Source: Rhodocollybia butyracea (Eukaryota; Basidiomycota; Agaricomycetes; Agaricales; Omphalotaceae). Taken from it: a stretch of DNA of 64,000 bases. The position numbers and the translations under genes are program-made. This document shows, one piece after another, positions 31,780 to 42,977 of the stretch. How positions within the stretch are numbered: the first letter of the stretch is position 1; every line of letters starts with the position of its first letter. Location: positions 1-64,000 of the forward strand of contig JADNRY010000334.1 of assembly GCA_015501585.1 (NCBI GenBank), given 5' to 3'. The notes beneath the pieces are model-generated. The model was not told the origin of the DNA, did not search any database, and saw only the letters and a program-made list of their open reading frames with translations.

Positions 31780-34400
31780 CAACATGTACATCAGGGCATG
31801 TGCCGTGGTAACACTGCTTACCCTTGTATTGAGCATGTTTAGAACACTGTGAATAAGAGCTACTAGAGACATTACCAATGGCACTGGGGACATGTCGCAG
31901 CTCCTGGGTTGCATGTTACTTGGGAAACTTGATAGGGACTTCTGGCCTCTTGCCTGGCCTGCAGCTTTGTGAGCGATAGGTCCAGAAGCGATAATAAGCA
32001 AAAGCTTATCAGACAGAATTTAGGGGGCGCGGAAACAGGGGGCGCAAACGATCTCTTTATTGGAAGTACGGTAGTCAATATAAATAGTAAAGTAATAACA
32101 AATACAGTAAGACACGGGGTGGCGGGTATCATGCCGGTGGTGCTACTTGAGCCCGAAACAACCGTCGTCGGACCGGCGGTCCGTTCTCAACAAGCTTTTG
32201 GCTCTAACAAGGTGACCAGACTACACACAAAAAATCAGATCTATATAAATAGAGAGAGGGAGTCACTGTGAACAGTCTGGCACTAATTGCTAATGTAAAT
32301 GCGTACAGTGTTGGGGTTGAATATCGAGGTTGAATATCTAAGAAACCCGGCATCATCAGTGGTCGTAACGGTACATGTGACCAGAAGAAAGAGGTTACGA
32401 AGGCGGTATTAGGCCTAAAATCGGCCTAAGGCGTGTAACCGTACATTTTGACGCTTTGTACGTGTTATACAATGCAATAAGAGAGTTATACGGAGCCCGA
32501 GCGTGATAGCTGTTGCCGAGGCAAAGAACTTAACAATAATACTCAGCGAGCCGTGAAGGTACGCCCACAAGCGTAGCCTAGAGCCAAGCTAGCGAGGATA
32601 CCTGGGCTGCCCGGAGATGTAACGCTAGATCGTCAATCTAGTTATACCCAAAGAGTGTAGACTCTCTAAACTACAGGACATCTCGAAGTGGGATAAGTAC
32701 TAAGCCAACGCGTTACTCGAGGGAAGGAATTATGAGGGAAGGCATCCCTCGCACTAAGACCCCCAACGAGCTATGTTAAGATGTGGACTTTACAGTCCGT
32801 AACAGTGGACCAGAACAATCCCGAGGGAAACCGTAGAGGTCTATTCGCGGCACCGGTCGTAACCGTGAGGACGGTAGAAACATACTTAGCGGTCCTACGG
32901 AAAGCTACGCGCCGGAATAGCCTTGGCAAATCGAAACATTTGATCTTAGAAATCATACACGGGAGGTCTTATCCGTTAAAGCCGACTATCGGGAATCACT
33001 TGTACATACTCAGCGCAGTTGCTCGAGATTATCATAAGTGGTGTCGTTGGAAAGCTAGATAACAGGCCTTCTCGAGAGAATGTTAATCACACTCAGGATG
33101 GACAGAACTATCCGAGGAATAGAATGAAACTCACCCAAGGGAAACCGGGCGGCGAGTGATCATGAAGCGCAAAGGTACTCCTGACCCCGGAGAATTGTGG
33201 AGTAATCGGAGAAACCTCGCTCGGATCAAAACACTCTAAAACTATGTTAATCCTCACGAAATCATATTTTACCTCTGATATATACCCAAGAATGGACTAT
33301 TTCTTTATCGTGTGTACCATATATAGGCTGGAGTTTCCTTTCCGAGCCAGATTCCTCTGTTCCACTCTCTTTCCGTCTCTCTCCGTATCTGTTTCGTCTA
33401 TTTTTCGTATTAAACTCTCTCTACTCAGTATATAAGCCAGATATATTTATTCAATAAGACAAGTTTCTTGCCCTCGACTTGACTGCTAAGACCAGTGCTC
33501 CGTAGAACGTCCCCACGGGATCAGTAGCGTGACGCCTCCTGACTTGGTTATCTTAAGAAAGTAATAAACTTCACGCGCTTCGCAAAGCCCATTTATATCT
33601 TGATCGAATTTAAGTGTGTAGAGTTCTCTCGAACTCCAGATCAACTCAAATCTAGTTGCTTCCTTAGAGGGGACGGCTTCTAGTAAGGGATTATTCGGCT
33701 CCAGAGTGAGGGTTCCTTAGTTGACTTCTTCACGAAGTTAGACGAGCCGCTAAGATTGTGGTACGAGTTCCTAGTGATTAAGTTCACTCACAATATCGTA
33801 GCTTGGCCCAGAGTTTGGTCGAGGACTTTACGGCGTCACAGCAGCTAGTGCCAGAGTTTGCCTAGGGTTGTTGACAAACCTCGAGATTACTATTCTAGCT
33901 AGAGCCAGAGTTTGCCTAGGAGAATCTTAGTTTCGTTGTATTGGTTTTGGTTTTGGTTAATTGATTTGGACATACACATCTGGTTTCCCTCGTACACTCG
34001 TACACCCCAACTAGGCTTCTCTTGACTTAGTTCTAAGAGTTGTCTAAGCTTAGTTACCCACGTTAGCGCTATAGTCTTGAACCTGGAGCAGTCGCGCGCG
34101 TACATCCGATATTACAAAGCTTTCCCTCGGGGAATCTCTGACAACCCGCCCTCGCTCCCTTACATATCGATAGTCTGGTTAGGTGCGGTAGTGTTTTTGT
34201 TAGGTTGTTTTATAGCACCTTTTGCATACCTACACGTAAATACCCAAATAGCGGTATGATCATCATATGTGTATTGAAAGGGCCATGATGGTTTAACTTT
34301 CCAATTCGTTGTGTAGGTGAGAGGTTCCTGGATCCGCAAAGGCAAGGCCAAGCGAGAGAACAAAGCTGATTTAGTGTAACCACTGGTCTGTTTGCGTTAG
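31780..34400 (-). pseudogene. single-span membrane protein relic (T4), split by an insertion
   Basis: AGAGCTACTAGAGACATTAC.., GGAAACTTGATAGGGACTTC and the exon 1 region (CCCGGCATCATCAGTGG.., GACCAGAAGAAAGAGGTTAC) align to T1-T3. Exon 1 is interrupted at 32408 by the 1.84 kb insertion and resumes at 34251 (GATCATCATATGTGTATTG). No frame survives. Confidence 0.5.
32409..34250. mobile_element. 1842 bp insertion with GCGGTA duplication, solo-LTR-like
   Basis: GCGGTA flanks it on both sides (32403-32408, 34251-34256), and uninterrupted relatives at 37676 and 42532 read GAAGGCGGTACGATCA with a single copy. A TATA/pyrimidine-rich zone then TTATTCAATAAGACAAG at 33440-33470 looks like an LTR promoter/R region. 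GCCAGAGTTTGCCTAGG is repeated at about 33851 and 33904. It lacks TG..CA ends and any coding domain I can name, so its class is open. Confidence 0.6.
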
Positions 34401-34539
34401 TGTACCCCCGCATCAGGATGGCTGCAGAGTTGATAGTAGCGTACGAAGGAAGGGGTGCCGTTGTCTATAGTAGAGCTATAGTAGTGGTCATAGCTTATTG
34501 ATGATCATATATATTGAATATTCCCGACTGTGTACTTCA

Positions 34540-34930
34540 GAGGATGGTTTTCGTGAGCCTTGGCCACAAGATGATTGATGGAGCATGCCCCGGCTCCTCA
34601 TGTTGCCTTCCCGCCGCGGGCCGATCCAGGCAAGTGAAAAGATACGTCCCAATAGAGTAGCTTAGTGTATCTCCTTGTTGAAGGTTGAGTTTTCCGCAGT
34701 AGATATTGTTGGCCCTAACTGGATGGATGCCGAGGGAATGGTTTGAATGGGAGCCCCGAGCGAGAGATTTTTGCGATTCTGAGACACTCAAGGTGCGGCT
34801 ACGAGTCGTACTCTCTCAGTTTGAGCATGCTTCTGAGCAGCATCGGGTCTGAGCGAATATCGATTAGAGAACGTAACCTGGATCGCGGGCAACAGGAGAC
34901 ATTGTGGCGGTTTTGGCAAGGAGTTAGTAC
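34540..34930 (-). pseudogene. F-box family 5' fragment
   Basis: Minus-strand match to family N-terminus: GATCCAGGCAAGTGAAAAGA, GGTTTGAATGGGAGCC, GGGTCTGAGCGAATATCGAT, GGCAACAGGAGACATTGTGG. It ends in the F-box 3' flank (34931-34985), so the middle of the gene has been deleted. Confidence 0.6.
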
Positions 34931-35002
34931 TTCAAAAACATGCTCCAGTTTCGAATCTTTCGATAGCCACTGGACATAAGATAACTACTACACATATCGG
35001 AG

Positions 35003-35359
35003 ATGATGAATAGGATCCAGGCAGAGATTCAAATGAAGACAAAGACAAAAATATTGGGGATCAGGCAGCACAGTGATCAGTCTGCTATCAACATTCGTAT
35101 TACTGATGAAATCATTCAACTACTTCGTGATGCAACACTGAACAACGATGGTCTTGACAAGCATATTCTATACTATACCGGCTTCCCATTCAACTTACGT
35201 CGGATTGTTGAAGATTGGCCAGCTTTAAGAGAACAAGGTCTGCTTGGCTACAATCAGCACCATCAACATCGAAGGCCTTTGATCGGCCAAGTGACCATCT
35301 TTGTTCCATCAAAGATCGCACAAAACATCACTTTTATGCCCGATTCAAGTTGTCGTTAG
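35003..35359 (+). CDS. short ORF, unrecognised
   Basis: 118 codons from an ATG (MMNRIQAEIQMKTKTKILGI). It contains ITDEIIQLLRDATLNNDGLD and YYTGFPFNLRRIVEDWPALR, which read protein-like. The related stretch upstream of copy A (29380-29560) is not open in the same way. It may be an exon remnant carried by the duplicated segment. I do not recognise it. Confidence 0.25.
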   Translation: MMNRIQAEIQMKTKTKILGIRQHSDQSAINIRITDEIIQLLRDATLNNDGLDKHILYYTGFPFNLRRIVEDWPALREQGLLGYNQHHQHRRPLIGQVTIFVPSKIAQNITFMPDSSCR

Positions 35360-35444
35360 AGTTTGTGGTTCACGTTTAAAAGGTGATTAATCTTTGTTCC
35401 TTTTTTCATTCCACACTTGCTTGACTTCAATTCACACAATGCTC

Positions 35445-37029
35445 ATGGCTATGTCTGCTGACAGTTTAACTGATTCTGAGTTGAACCAGAAGTCCCATCT
35501 CTTCCTGGTTCTAATGTGACCTGATTTTATCGTGTTGATTGTGAGTACCTAGTTGAACTATTTGGAAAAATTAATCATGTACATATAATTCCAGTTTACT
35601 GTCCTGTTTTATGGTCAGTCTGGTTACTTTGACTCTGGCCATGGTTAAATTGCACTTATCCTTCCAGGTTGTTACACGATACTGTTTTTTCTTTATATCC
35701 ACCTTCAGATTCAGCATCATGGACGAAAGCGCTACTATCAATTTGCCATCCTGCTCTTATACGTGCTGGCTACAGCAGCACTAATTCTTGCCATCTTGAC
35801 TTATTATCAAGAAGGTCTAGGTCTATTTCCAGTAATAGTCGATGACAGCATTACTGCTGAGCCTAAGTCTGAACCACTTCAATCTCATGACCTTGCGTTT
35901 GAAAATTTTCTGTGCGTGTTGGCTTGTCATCCGAATTCCAATGTGAATTGAGGATTGTCCTAGATTTGCTGAAGCAATTATCTATGCGGTGGCAAAGTGA
36001 GTGTTGCGGCGGTGCTCATATCAGATTGTTTTTGGATTATTTACTGAAGCCTTCCAAGCACCATTGCAGATGCTCTACTTGTCAGAGTGTTTTAATAGTC
36101 TTACAGTCAACCTACTGATTGTATAGCCTTGCTATATCGCTGTTATGTTATTTGGGGTGCAAGAAAGCATATTATTGCTGTTCCTTCTGTAGTTTGCATC
36201 GTCAACGCGGGTACAGTGGAAGATCTTACACCTTATTTGGATGTAATTTAATGCTGTTTCCAATCTAGTCCTGGTACTTTCCGCCGCAGTTCTGGAACAG
36301 AGGAACTTGACCACATACCTCCATGAACTAATCACTGGGGAAAAGTCTTGGCTTGTCACATCATTATCGGCCATTACATTTACATTCTTAGCAGCAAACC
36401 TCCTCACAAACATTATGTTGACCGGATTGATAGGTTTGCTCATTTAATGTGCTGCAGTTAAGAAACTTTGCTTATGGTCTTTTCCAGCGGGAAGGATATG
36501 GTGGATATCAAAGGCAACCCGGTGGTCACCGGAAGCAGGTGGTAGGGATGATAATAGTTCAAACAGTATTGTACAGATCATGTTTGTTTGTCCCCTATTT
36601 GTTGTCATTTTACAGTGGACTGACCTAAAGCCCTTTCTATTTAGTCTTGAATCGGGTTCATTGTATCCAGTTGCATTATTACTTGGGTTTGCACTTTTTG
36701 CGGCTGGTTATTCGAATGAAGGAGAGCCTTTCCTGACAGTCATTGTTGCAAGTATCTCATTACATCTGATCTGGATAGTAACTCAATATCTAGACTAACA
36801 GGGTATGGCGCCAACTCTCATCATGGTTAGAACCGACCTGGATATAAGCATCCACATCAGCTCCTCAGACAAAAACCATAGGAAAAAAATCCCAGAGCAA
36901 GATGACGTGGAATCAAATAAAACTTCTGTCTCAAGCTATGAGCTACAACCCAGTAACTTTCAAACAGGAGGGGATATAGACTCAGAGAGAAACAGATATA
37001 TGGAGCCGTATTCATTTACAAACACATAA
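35445..37029 (+). pseudogene. seven-span-type membrane protein, copy B (early stop)
   Basis: Same exon layout as copy A: MAMSADSLTDSELNQKSHLF, GCYTILFFLYIHLQIQHHGR, LLLYVLATAALILAILTYYQ, FAEAIIYAVA, LYRCYVIWGARKHIIAV, NLLTNIMLTGL, AGRIWWISKATRWSPEAGG, LESGSLYPVALLLGFALFAA, MAPTLIMVRTDLDISI, with a longer tail ending MEPYSFTNT. The only clear lesion is TGA at 35517-35519, where copy A has GGG, stopping exon 1 at codon 25. A start further inside exon 1 is not available. Later exons are better preserved than in copy A, so loss may be recent, or expression may use another first exon. Confidence 0.7.
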
Positions 37030-37309
37030 AAAGGCTCGAAAACAGAATGACCCCAACATCTCATGCTAGGCTTTCCAGGTGATATGCTTAATATTGGATG
37101 GGTGGTCAGGGTGCTGCAGTCCAGCCTTGCATTTTTTATGTTAGCCAGACTTGTCTACCATTGTATCATTAGGACCAAAAGTTTCCAGGGTGTGATGTAT
37201 TATGTACTGTCTCATTTCCTCCCACATTCAAAATTTAAATTCAGTTTGCAGTGAACAATTAGAGCAGTTAGTAATCAAACCACCAACTCGCTGGTGCACC
37301 TGTACAGCA

Positions 37310-38110
37310 CTGGTATGACCTTGTACATAAGGGCACGTATGGTGGTCACACTGCCTGCCTTGTATTGAGCATGTTTAGAACACCATGAACAATAAGAGCT
37401 ACTAGTAGTAGAGACATTACCGATGGCACTGGAGATGCATAACAGCTCCTGGGTTACAGGTTGCTCAGGCAACTTGATAAGGGTTTTTAGCTTGCAGCTC
37501 TTGGCTCTAACGAGGTGATCAGACTACACAGGAACATTCAGATTTTAATAAATAGAGAGAGGGGGTTATCTAATCGCTAATGGAAATGTGTACAGTGTGG
37601 GGGTTACAAAGCCTGGAATATCTCATAAGTAAACCGGGGATCATCAGTGCTCATCACAGGCAAGAGGTTGCGAAGGCGGTACGATCACATGTGTGTCAAA
37701 GTGAAAGCAAATTGAAAGGGCTATGATGGGTTAACTTTCCAATTCATTGTGTAGGTGAGAAGAAGTTCCTGTATCCGCAAAGGCAAGGCAAGGCGGTGGA
37801 CAAAGTTGATTCAATGCGACCAGTCTGTTTGAGTTAGTGTCCCTCTGAGTCTGAGCTTGCTTCTGGACCGCATCGGGTCTGAGCACGTAACCTGGCTCGC
37901 AGGCAACAGGAGACGTCGTGGCAGCTTTTGGTGAGGAGTTAGTACTTCAAAATTATGTTCCAGCCTCCGATGGCCACTGGACATAAGAGAACTACTATAC
38001 AGAGTCACATAATACACAACAAGGTGGTATGGAACTATGCCTGACAACGAGTGAAAACCTCCAAGTATCAAACAATGCCAAGCAGTCAATATTTGCAAGC
38101 AACGCCATCA
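37310..38110 (-). pseudogene. T5 membrane protein relic and F-box scrap
   Basis: 37310-37790 aligns with T4 and T6 (GAGCATGTTTAGAACACC, AGCTCCTGGGTTACAGG, CCAATTCATTGTGTAGGTGA). 37840-37960 is a deleted F-box N-terminus (CGCATCGGGTCTGAGCACGT, GGCAACAGGAGACGTCGTGG) joined directly to the F-box 3' flank. The segment 37620-38110 recurs at 42465-42970 almost base for base. Confidence 0.6.
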
Positions 38111-39964
38111 CTATGAGTCATCCGAATCGCTATCGTATGCACCCACCGCATTGTTTGCCTTCCATTCCTGCCATGGCACCTCATCAACGAAACACCCTTC
38201 TGGTTTGACTGGCAAGTCCTCGAAGAACTTCTCCACCATTCCAAGTACAGACGCGGACCATCTATTATTCTTGAACAGATTGACACGCTGTAATGTACAC
38301 TCTGACCGCTTTACAACTGTCATGCCCTGTACTCATCTTATCATTCTCAGCGTTCCCGACACTCAATCTATTCATTTCCGCGCTCCCGACATAACGTAAT
38401 TATTCCATCCCGCTACTTTCCAAGAACAGTTCCTTTATCCCGTCTCGCCATACACAAGGATTACCCTTTTCGGACATCCCCAGTCAAATGAGCCAGGTAA
38501 CAGCTATTCCATCCTGCTCGCATAAGCCCTTCATCCCAAATCGGGCTCTACCTTGTATCCTGATTGTTCCCGCTATCACCTTGTATTTCCTCCCTTTCAT
38601 CCTTCTACTCACCCATTATCCCTGACGGTTCCATTTACTCGAAGATACTTAAATACTCCCTACCTACTTCCGATACTCTAGATTTGCTATATTGAACAAC
38701 ACCCCCAGTTACTGACTTGTTTCACGTCTTATCAGTTTCTCTACTCAATTTCTTCACTCTGCAATATAACCTTCTTTGATCCCGATCCGTTGCGCATCTA
38801 CAAGTCAGCTTCCACTTGACTTTTCCGATACAGCATCATCGTCCTCGGAAACGCTTGTACTCAGCGGGTCCTACCCTTCGAGTCAGGAACACTTCCCCTC
38901 ATAGGCTTACTTGTCTAGTCCATTCTAAGTTCACTTCCTGGTTCCGCTCACGCTCTTAGATTCGTCGCCATTCCCAGATCGAGTACACTATCTACAAATT
39001 ATCCCGTCGGAACCATTCTGACGCCCCCATTCGAGATAGTATATCACCGTCCCGTTGCCATAAGGATCCGCCTAGATCCTTACAACAACTTCTTTCAGCT
39101 CGCTAAGAAGAGTGGCCCAGAGTTCATGATAATAATCATCAAGCAGGTTAATGTCCAGCTGGGTCAACTTGGGTAGCGTAACACACTTCCAGGACCCATT
39201 GCTAAACATATATCTCTCACCAAGTTTTGGACCGATGGCAAGGGTCAAGAGAGAGGACCGGCAAGCCAATTGATTAGCACCAGGGTTCCCTGTGTACATG
39301 AAAGCTCTGACTTGCAAGGACTCCAAACAAGGGCACATGAGGAGTAACCTGGCAAAAGATACGCCACTGTAGCAGTCAACCTTCAAGAACTTTAAGTTCC
39401 GACTGGCTATGATATCTGCACATGACTCCATGAGCTCATGTAGTTCTAGTTTCTGGAGAGGAGGGCAACACTCCAAGATTGGATTTGGGACAGAAACTAT
39501 ACTGGAAGCAGGACGAGTTCCGAGTCAACATGATAGGTCTTCAAGAAGAGGAAATTGTGTAGGGGAGGGTTTGGAGGGGAACATGACGACAAGGCAGCGA
39601 AGGGATCTAAATGACAATACAGCCTGTCTCCATCTGTGGGTGCGCGCTGCCAACATGGTAATGACAGCTGGAGAATTCTCGACTATTTCCAAATGAATGT
39701 AAATACTCATAGGTGCTGAGACTCCTGATCGCAAGATGCATTCGTTCAGAAATGCAGCTACTTCAGCAGACCTGGTGCATTCCAAATCACTCCAGTAGAA
39801 AACCTTTATCCTGGACCAGAAGGAAGGATAAGAGATAGCCACATGTCGCCACCAAAAGGAGGTCCAGGTGAATAAGAAGATATGGCACCCAGATAGCTTG
39901 GGAACAAAAGCAGAAGTGGAAACGTGCCGACAACCCCGGGATGTGTAGGTAATGCCACAATTAC
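38111..39964 (-). pseudogene. F-box family copy F4, split by solo LTR and truncated
   Basis: 3' part 38111-38317 keeps the C-terminal block GCFVDEVPWQEWKANNAVGA. After the LTR the reading resumes at 39089 (LLSELKEVV) through CVTLPKLTQLDINL, CPCLESLQVRAF and ELMESCADIIASRNLKFLKV to ECILRSGVSAPMSIYI near 39700. Frameshifts lie around 39500 and 39700. At 39965 the coding match stops at a copia LTR, so the F-box-like region and start are gone. Closest relative by eye is F5. Confidence 0.85.
38318..39084. mobile_element. 767 bp solo LTR inserted in F4
   Basis: The element begins TGTCATGCCCTGTACTCATC and ends GATCCTTACA, giving TGT..ACA ends, and is flanked by a perfect 5 bp duplication ACAAC (38313-38317, 39085-39089). 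Intact paralogues read straight through this point (GACCGCTTTACGACCTCTTT at 43176). No internal coding region remains, so it is the product of LTR-LTR recombination. Confidence 0.9.
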
Positions 39965-40701
39965 TGTTGAAACTAGATTACCGCTTATGAGTCGTATCTA
40001 ATCAGTAATGTGAGTCGACTAGACGCACTTGCTATACAATCAATGAACTGTCTATATATGCTATGTTAAAACTCACCCTCAAACACTAGATGCAGCCTCC
40101 AATCTGCTGGACTTCTCACAAACAGAAAACAGTTGCTCTTTCATCAACTGAAGCTGAATACATGGCTTTATCTGATTCATGTAGACAACTCATGTGGCTC
40201 AAGTCTCTCTTTTCTGAGATCGGAATTACTATTGCTGTATTACCCTTATGTGGTGATAATCAAGGATCAATCTTTCTGGGATCTAATCCTGTACAAGAAA
40301 GAAGAACCAAGCATATTGATATACAATATCATTATATCAGAGAACGCATTGAATCAAAGGAAATTGAACTCTTCTATGTTCCTACTGATGATAATGTTGC
40401 AGATCTTCTCATGAAGAACTTTGCACTTGTCAAATTTCAGAAATTCCGTAACAGTCTTGGAATTCTCTTTAATTGATTTGCTATAGACTGTGCAATATGT
40501 CTATAAACTATAATGCCGTTTAAAGTTGATAAAAATTATACTTCTTGGCTACAATTCTTAGCAAGGGGGAGTGTTGAAACTAGATTACCGCTTATGAGTC
40601 GTATCTAATCAGTAATGTGAGTCGACTAGACGCACTTGCTATACGATCAATGAACTGTCTATATATGCTATGTTAAAACTCACCCTCAAACACTAGATGC
40701 A
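39965..40701 (+). mobile_element. internally deleted Ty1/copia retrotransposon
   Basis: Two 130 bp direct repeats (39965-40094 and 40572-40701) begin TGTTGAAACTAGATTACCGC and end ACACTAGATGCA; they differ at about one base. Between them lies only the 3' end of pol and a purine tract AGCAAGGGGGAG just before the right repeat, as in copia elements. gag, integrase and most of reverse transcriptase are missing. No target duplication is seen, so a flank has been rearranged. Confidence 0.9.
40096..40476 (+). pseudogene. copia RNase H domain, C-terminal pol fragment
   Basis: Reads ICWTSHKQKTVALSSTEAEY, MALSDSCRQLMWLKSLFSEI, GDNQGSIFLGSNPVQERRTK, HIDIQYHYIRERIE, VPTDDNVADLLMKNFALVKF and stops. The TEAEY, GDN and HID..H..R marks are those of Ty1/copia RNase H. 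The usual WxSKKQ opening is present as WTSHKQ. It starts right at the left LTR edge, so the 5' part of pol was deleted. Confidence 0.9.
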
Positions 40702-41054
40702 GCCTCTACGCAGGTTCGTATAGATGTAGTCAATTATGCCATTTGCTATTAGTCTTATGATACATAGCTTGTACGCTGTTTTGCAGTACCTATGAACATT
40801 ACCTATAGAATTACCATACGGACTCCATCTTCTAGGGTACATTATGCACATGTATATGCACTATGTTTAGCAGTACGACTCAAGTAGACTCATACATTGT
40901 TATAGGGTTTATTATATTCTGTAGTATAAATACTGTAGATATTTTCCTGTAACAATAACCAAGAATCCTACTATTCGTCCGGACACTTGTTCTGCTCTCA
41001 ACAAGCACTTTCTACAACTTCTGTAACACCCTTACACTCTCAGGTGAGTATGCT

Positions 41055-41446
41055 GTCAACCTTCATCAGGAAAAGCCATTTTTGCCTAGGTGACCCCAGA
41101 GTGGCCTAAAGCAAACTAGGTGACCTATGAATCCTATGGCATCCTAGGAATTTGGGCTCGTCCCTTGCCAGTCAAGGCTCTTGAGGATTCCCTAGGCAAG
41201 CCTAGGTCTGCCCAGGTTTGCCCAGGTGCTCCTGGGGAACACCTGGGGAACACCTGGGTAAACCTGGGCAAACCTAGGCTTGCCCTGGGTTTGCCTAGGA
41301 TACCCTAGGGAATCCTCAAGAGCCTTGACTGGCAAGGGACGAGCCCAAATTCCTAGGATGCCATAAGATTCATAGGTCACCTAGTTTGCTTTAGGCCACT
41401 CTGGAGTCACCTAGGCAAAAACGGCTTTTCCTGATGTTGTGTTGAC
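41055..41446. mobile_element. about 390 bp hairpin element rich in CCTAGG
   Basis: The left arm from 41064 (CATCAGGAAAAGCC..) pairs with the right arm ending at 41436 (..GGCTTTTCCTGATG) for at least 135 bp with few mismatches, and GTCAAC/GTTGAC extends the pairing to 41055/41446. The loop is made of short CCTAGG, CCCAGGT and CACCTGGG variants. The two mirrored 62-codon frames inside are a product of the palindrome. Confidence 0.85.
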
Positions 41447-42199
41447 TGACCGCTGTTTCATCAGGTTATGGGCCCCGGATCGCTTCAACACATGTTGTGC
41501 CCTCCATTGTGCTTACTGCACTTGGTTAGACAGTGTTCAATGAACATCCAACGCTCATTCCTGGAGTGTACAAAGTTCGTGTGTTGTGCATAGCTGGTCA
41601 TGGTACATGGTAACATTCATGGATCGCATTTCTCTCCATTCCTGCATTGTTCAAAAATATACATGACTTTGCACACTGACACACATGTATTTACATAGGC
41701 ACCCAATGATCAAACAAACTGTTTAAGGGCTTTGCTGTGATGGCATTCCCTTTAGGGTTTTATTCCCTGCCAAGTAGACTTGGGGTCACCACTATAATAG
41801 CCATAAAAGGGTTCATGTGCAGCCGCTGTCAAACTGCGAACAATCATTGGGTTCTTGGCCTTCGTAGAATAACCAATGAAGTTCACAATATCTTTCTTTC
41901 CAGGGAACTAAGATAAGGAGTCGTTGATGTCGATGATGAAGGATCGTAGTAATTCAGAAACTTTGATGACGTTCGTCTAACCAGTAGAGAGCTTGTTGTG
42001 TTCAGCGCATCCAAAGACGAAAGGTGATATTAATCCTGATTCCTCGTAATCCTTGCAGACGGATAGAGTCGTGGAGACCAGTTCATTAGCAGAATTTGGT
42101 GTGTTCCATTCTTGTTGTTAAATTACAGTTAATAGACTATATGGTGATGCTGTAGATCATTTCTTATATGTGAGCAATTATTGGGATGTGAACAATTAC
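41447..42199. other. intergenic, no recognised gene
   Basis: Part of 41880-42060 (CACAATATCTTTCTTTCCAG, GAGTCGTTGATGTCGATGAT) recurs at 45855-46010, so it belongs to the module X flank. I see nothing else supported. Confidence 0.4.
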
Positions 42200-42970
42200 T
42201 AGAGCAGTTAGCCAGTTATCAAACCGTCGATTCGCTGGCAGTGCACCTGTACAGCCCTAGTATTAAGTATAGCGCATTCTATAAATGGCACGAAAAAAGT
42301 CAGTGACAAATACAACGACAGATTTCAAGCAAAAATAACTAAACTTCCTATGAAAAAGTATTAGTTTATCAGATAATTTTTTCTGTTGAACTTTTTACTT
42401 TCAAGGAAACTTCACCACCGATCGTAATAAACGCTTGCTCGCTCGTACAGCCTGGGTGTGGGGGTTACAAGGCCTGAAATATCTAATAAACCTGGCGATC
42501 AGTGCTCGTAACAGGCGAGAGATTGCGAAGGCGGTACGATCATATGTGTGTCAAAGTGAAAGCAAATTGAAAGGGCCATGATGGGTTAACTTTCCAATTC
42601 ATTGTGTAGGTGAGAAGAAGTTCCTGTATCCGCAAAGGCAAGGCAAGGCGGGGGACAAAGTTGATTCAATGCGACCAGTCTGTTTGAGTTAGTGTCCCTC
42701 TGAGTCTGAGCTTGCTTCTGGACCGCATCGGGTCTGAGCGAATATCGATCAGAGCGCGTAACCTGGCTCGCGGGCAACAGGAGACGTCGTGGCGGCTTTT
42801 GGCGAGGAGTTAGTGCTTCAAAAATATGTTCCAGCCTCCGATAGCCACTGGACATAAGAGAACTACTATACAGAGTCACATAATACACAAGGTGGTATGG
42901 AACTATGCCTGACAACAATGAGCTAAAACCTCCACGTATCAAACGATGCCAAGCGGTCAATATTGCAAGC
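42200..42970 (-). pseudogene. T6 membrane protein relic and F-box scrap
   Basis: The near-identical twin of 37620-38110, plus part of the Cys-rich region near 42230. The F-box scrap 42700-42830 runs from the N-terminus straight into the 3' flank. Confidence 0.6.
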
Positions 42971-42977
42971 ACCACCA

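Noticed and set aside
32409..33200. Possible rRNA or organelle-derived insert
   Set aside because: I considered it because of the mixed composition, but found no rRNA landmark, and the flanking duplication marks it as a transposition product.
30331..36443. Matching minus-strand ORFs in both membrane gene copies (30331-30642, 36132-36443)
   Set aside because: They are antisense to coding exons and are conserved only because the segment is duplicated.
41120..41380. Two opposite 62-codon ORFs with the same protein start
   Set aside because: They arise because the DNA is a palindrome; neither has family motifs or splice context.
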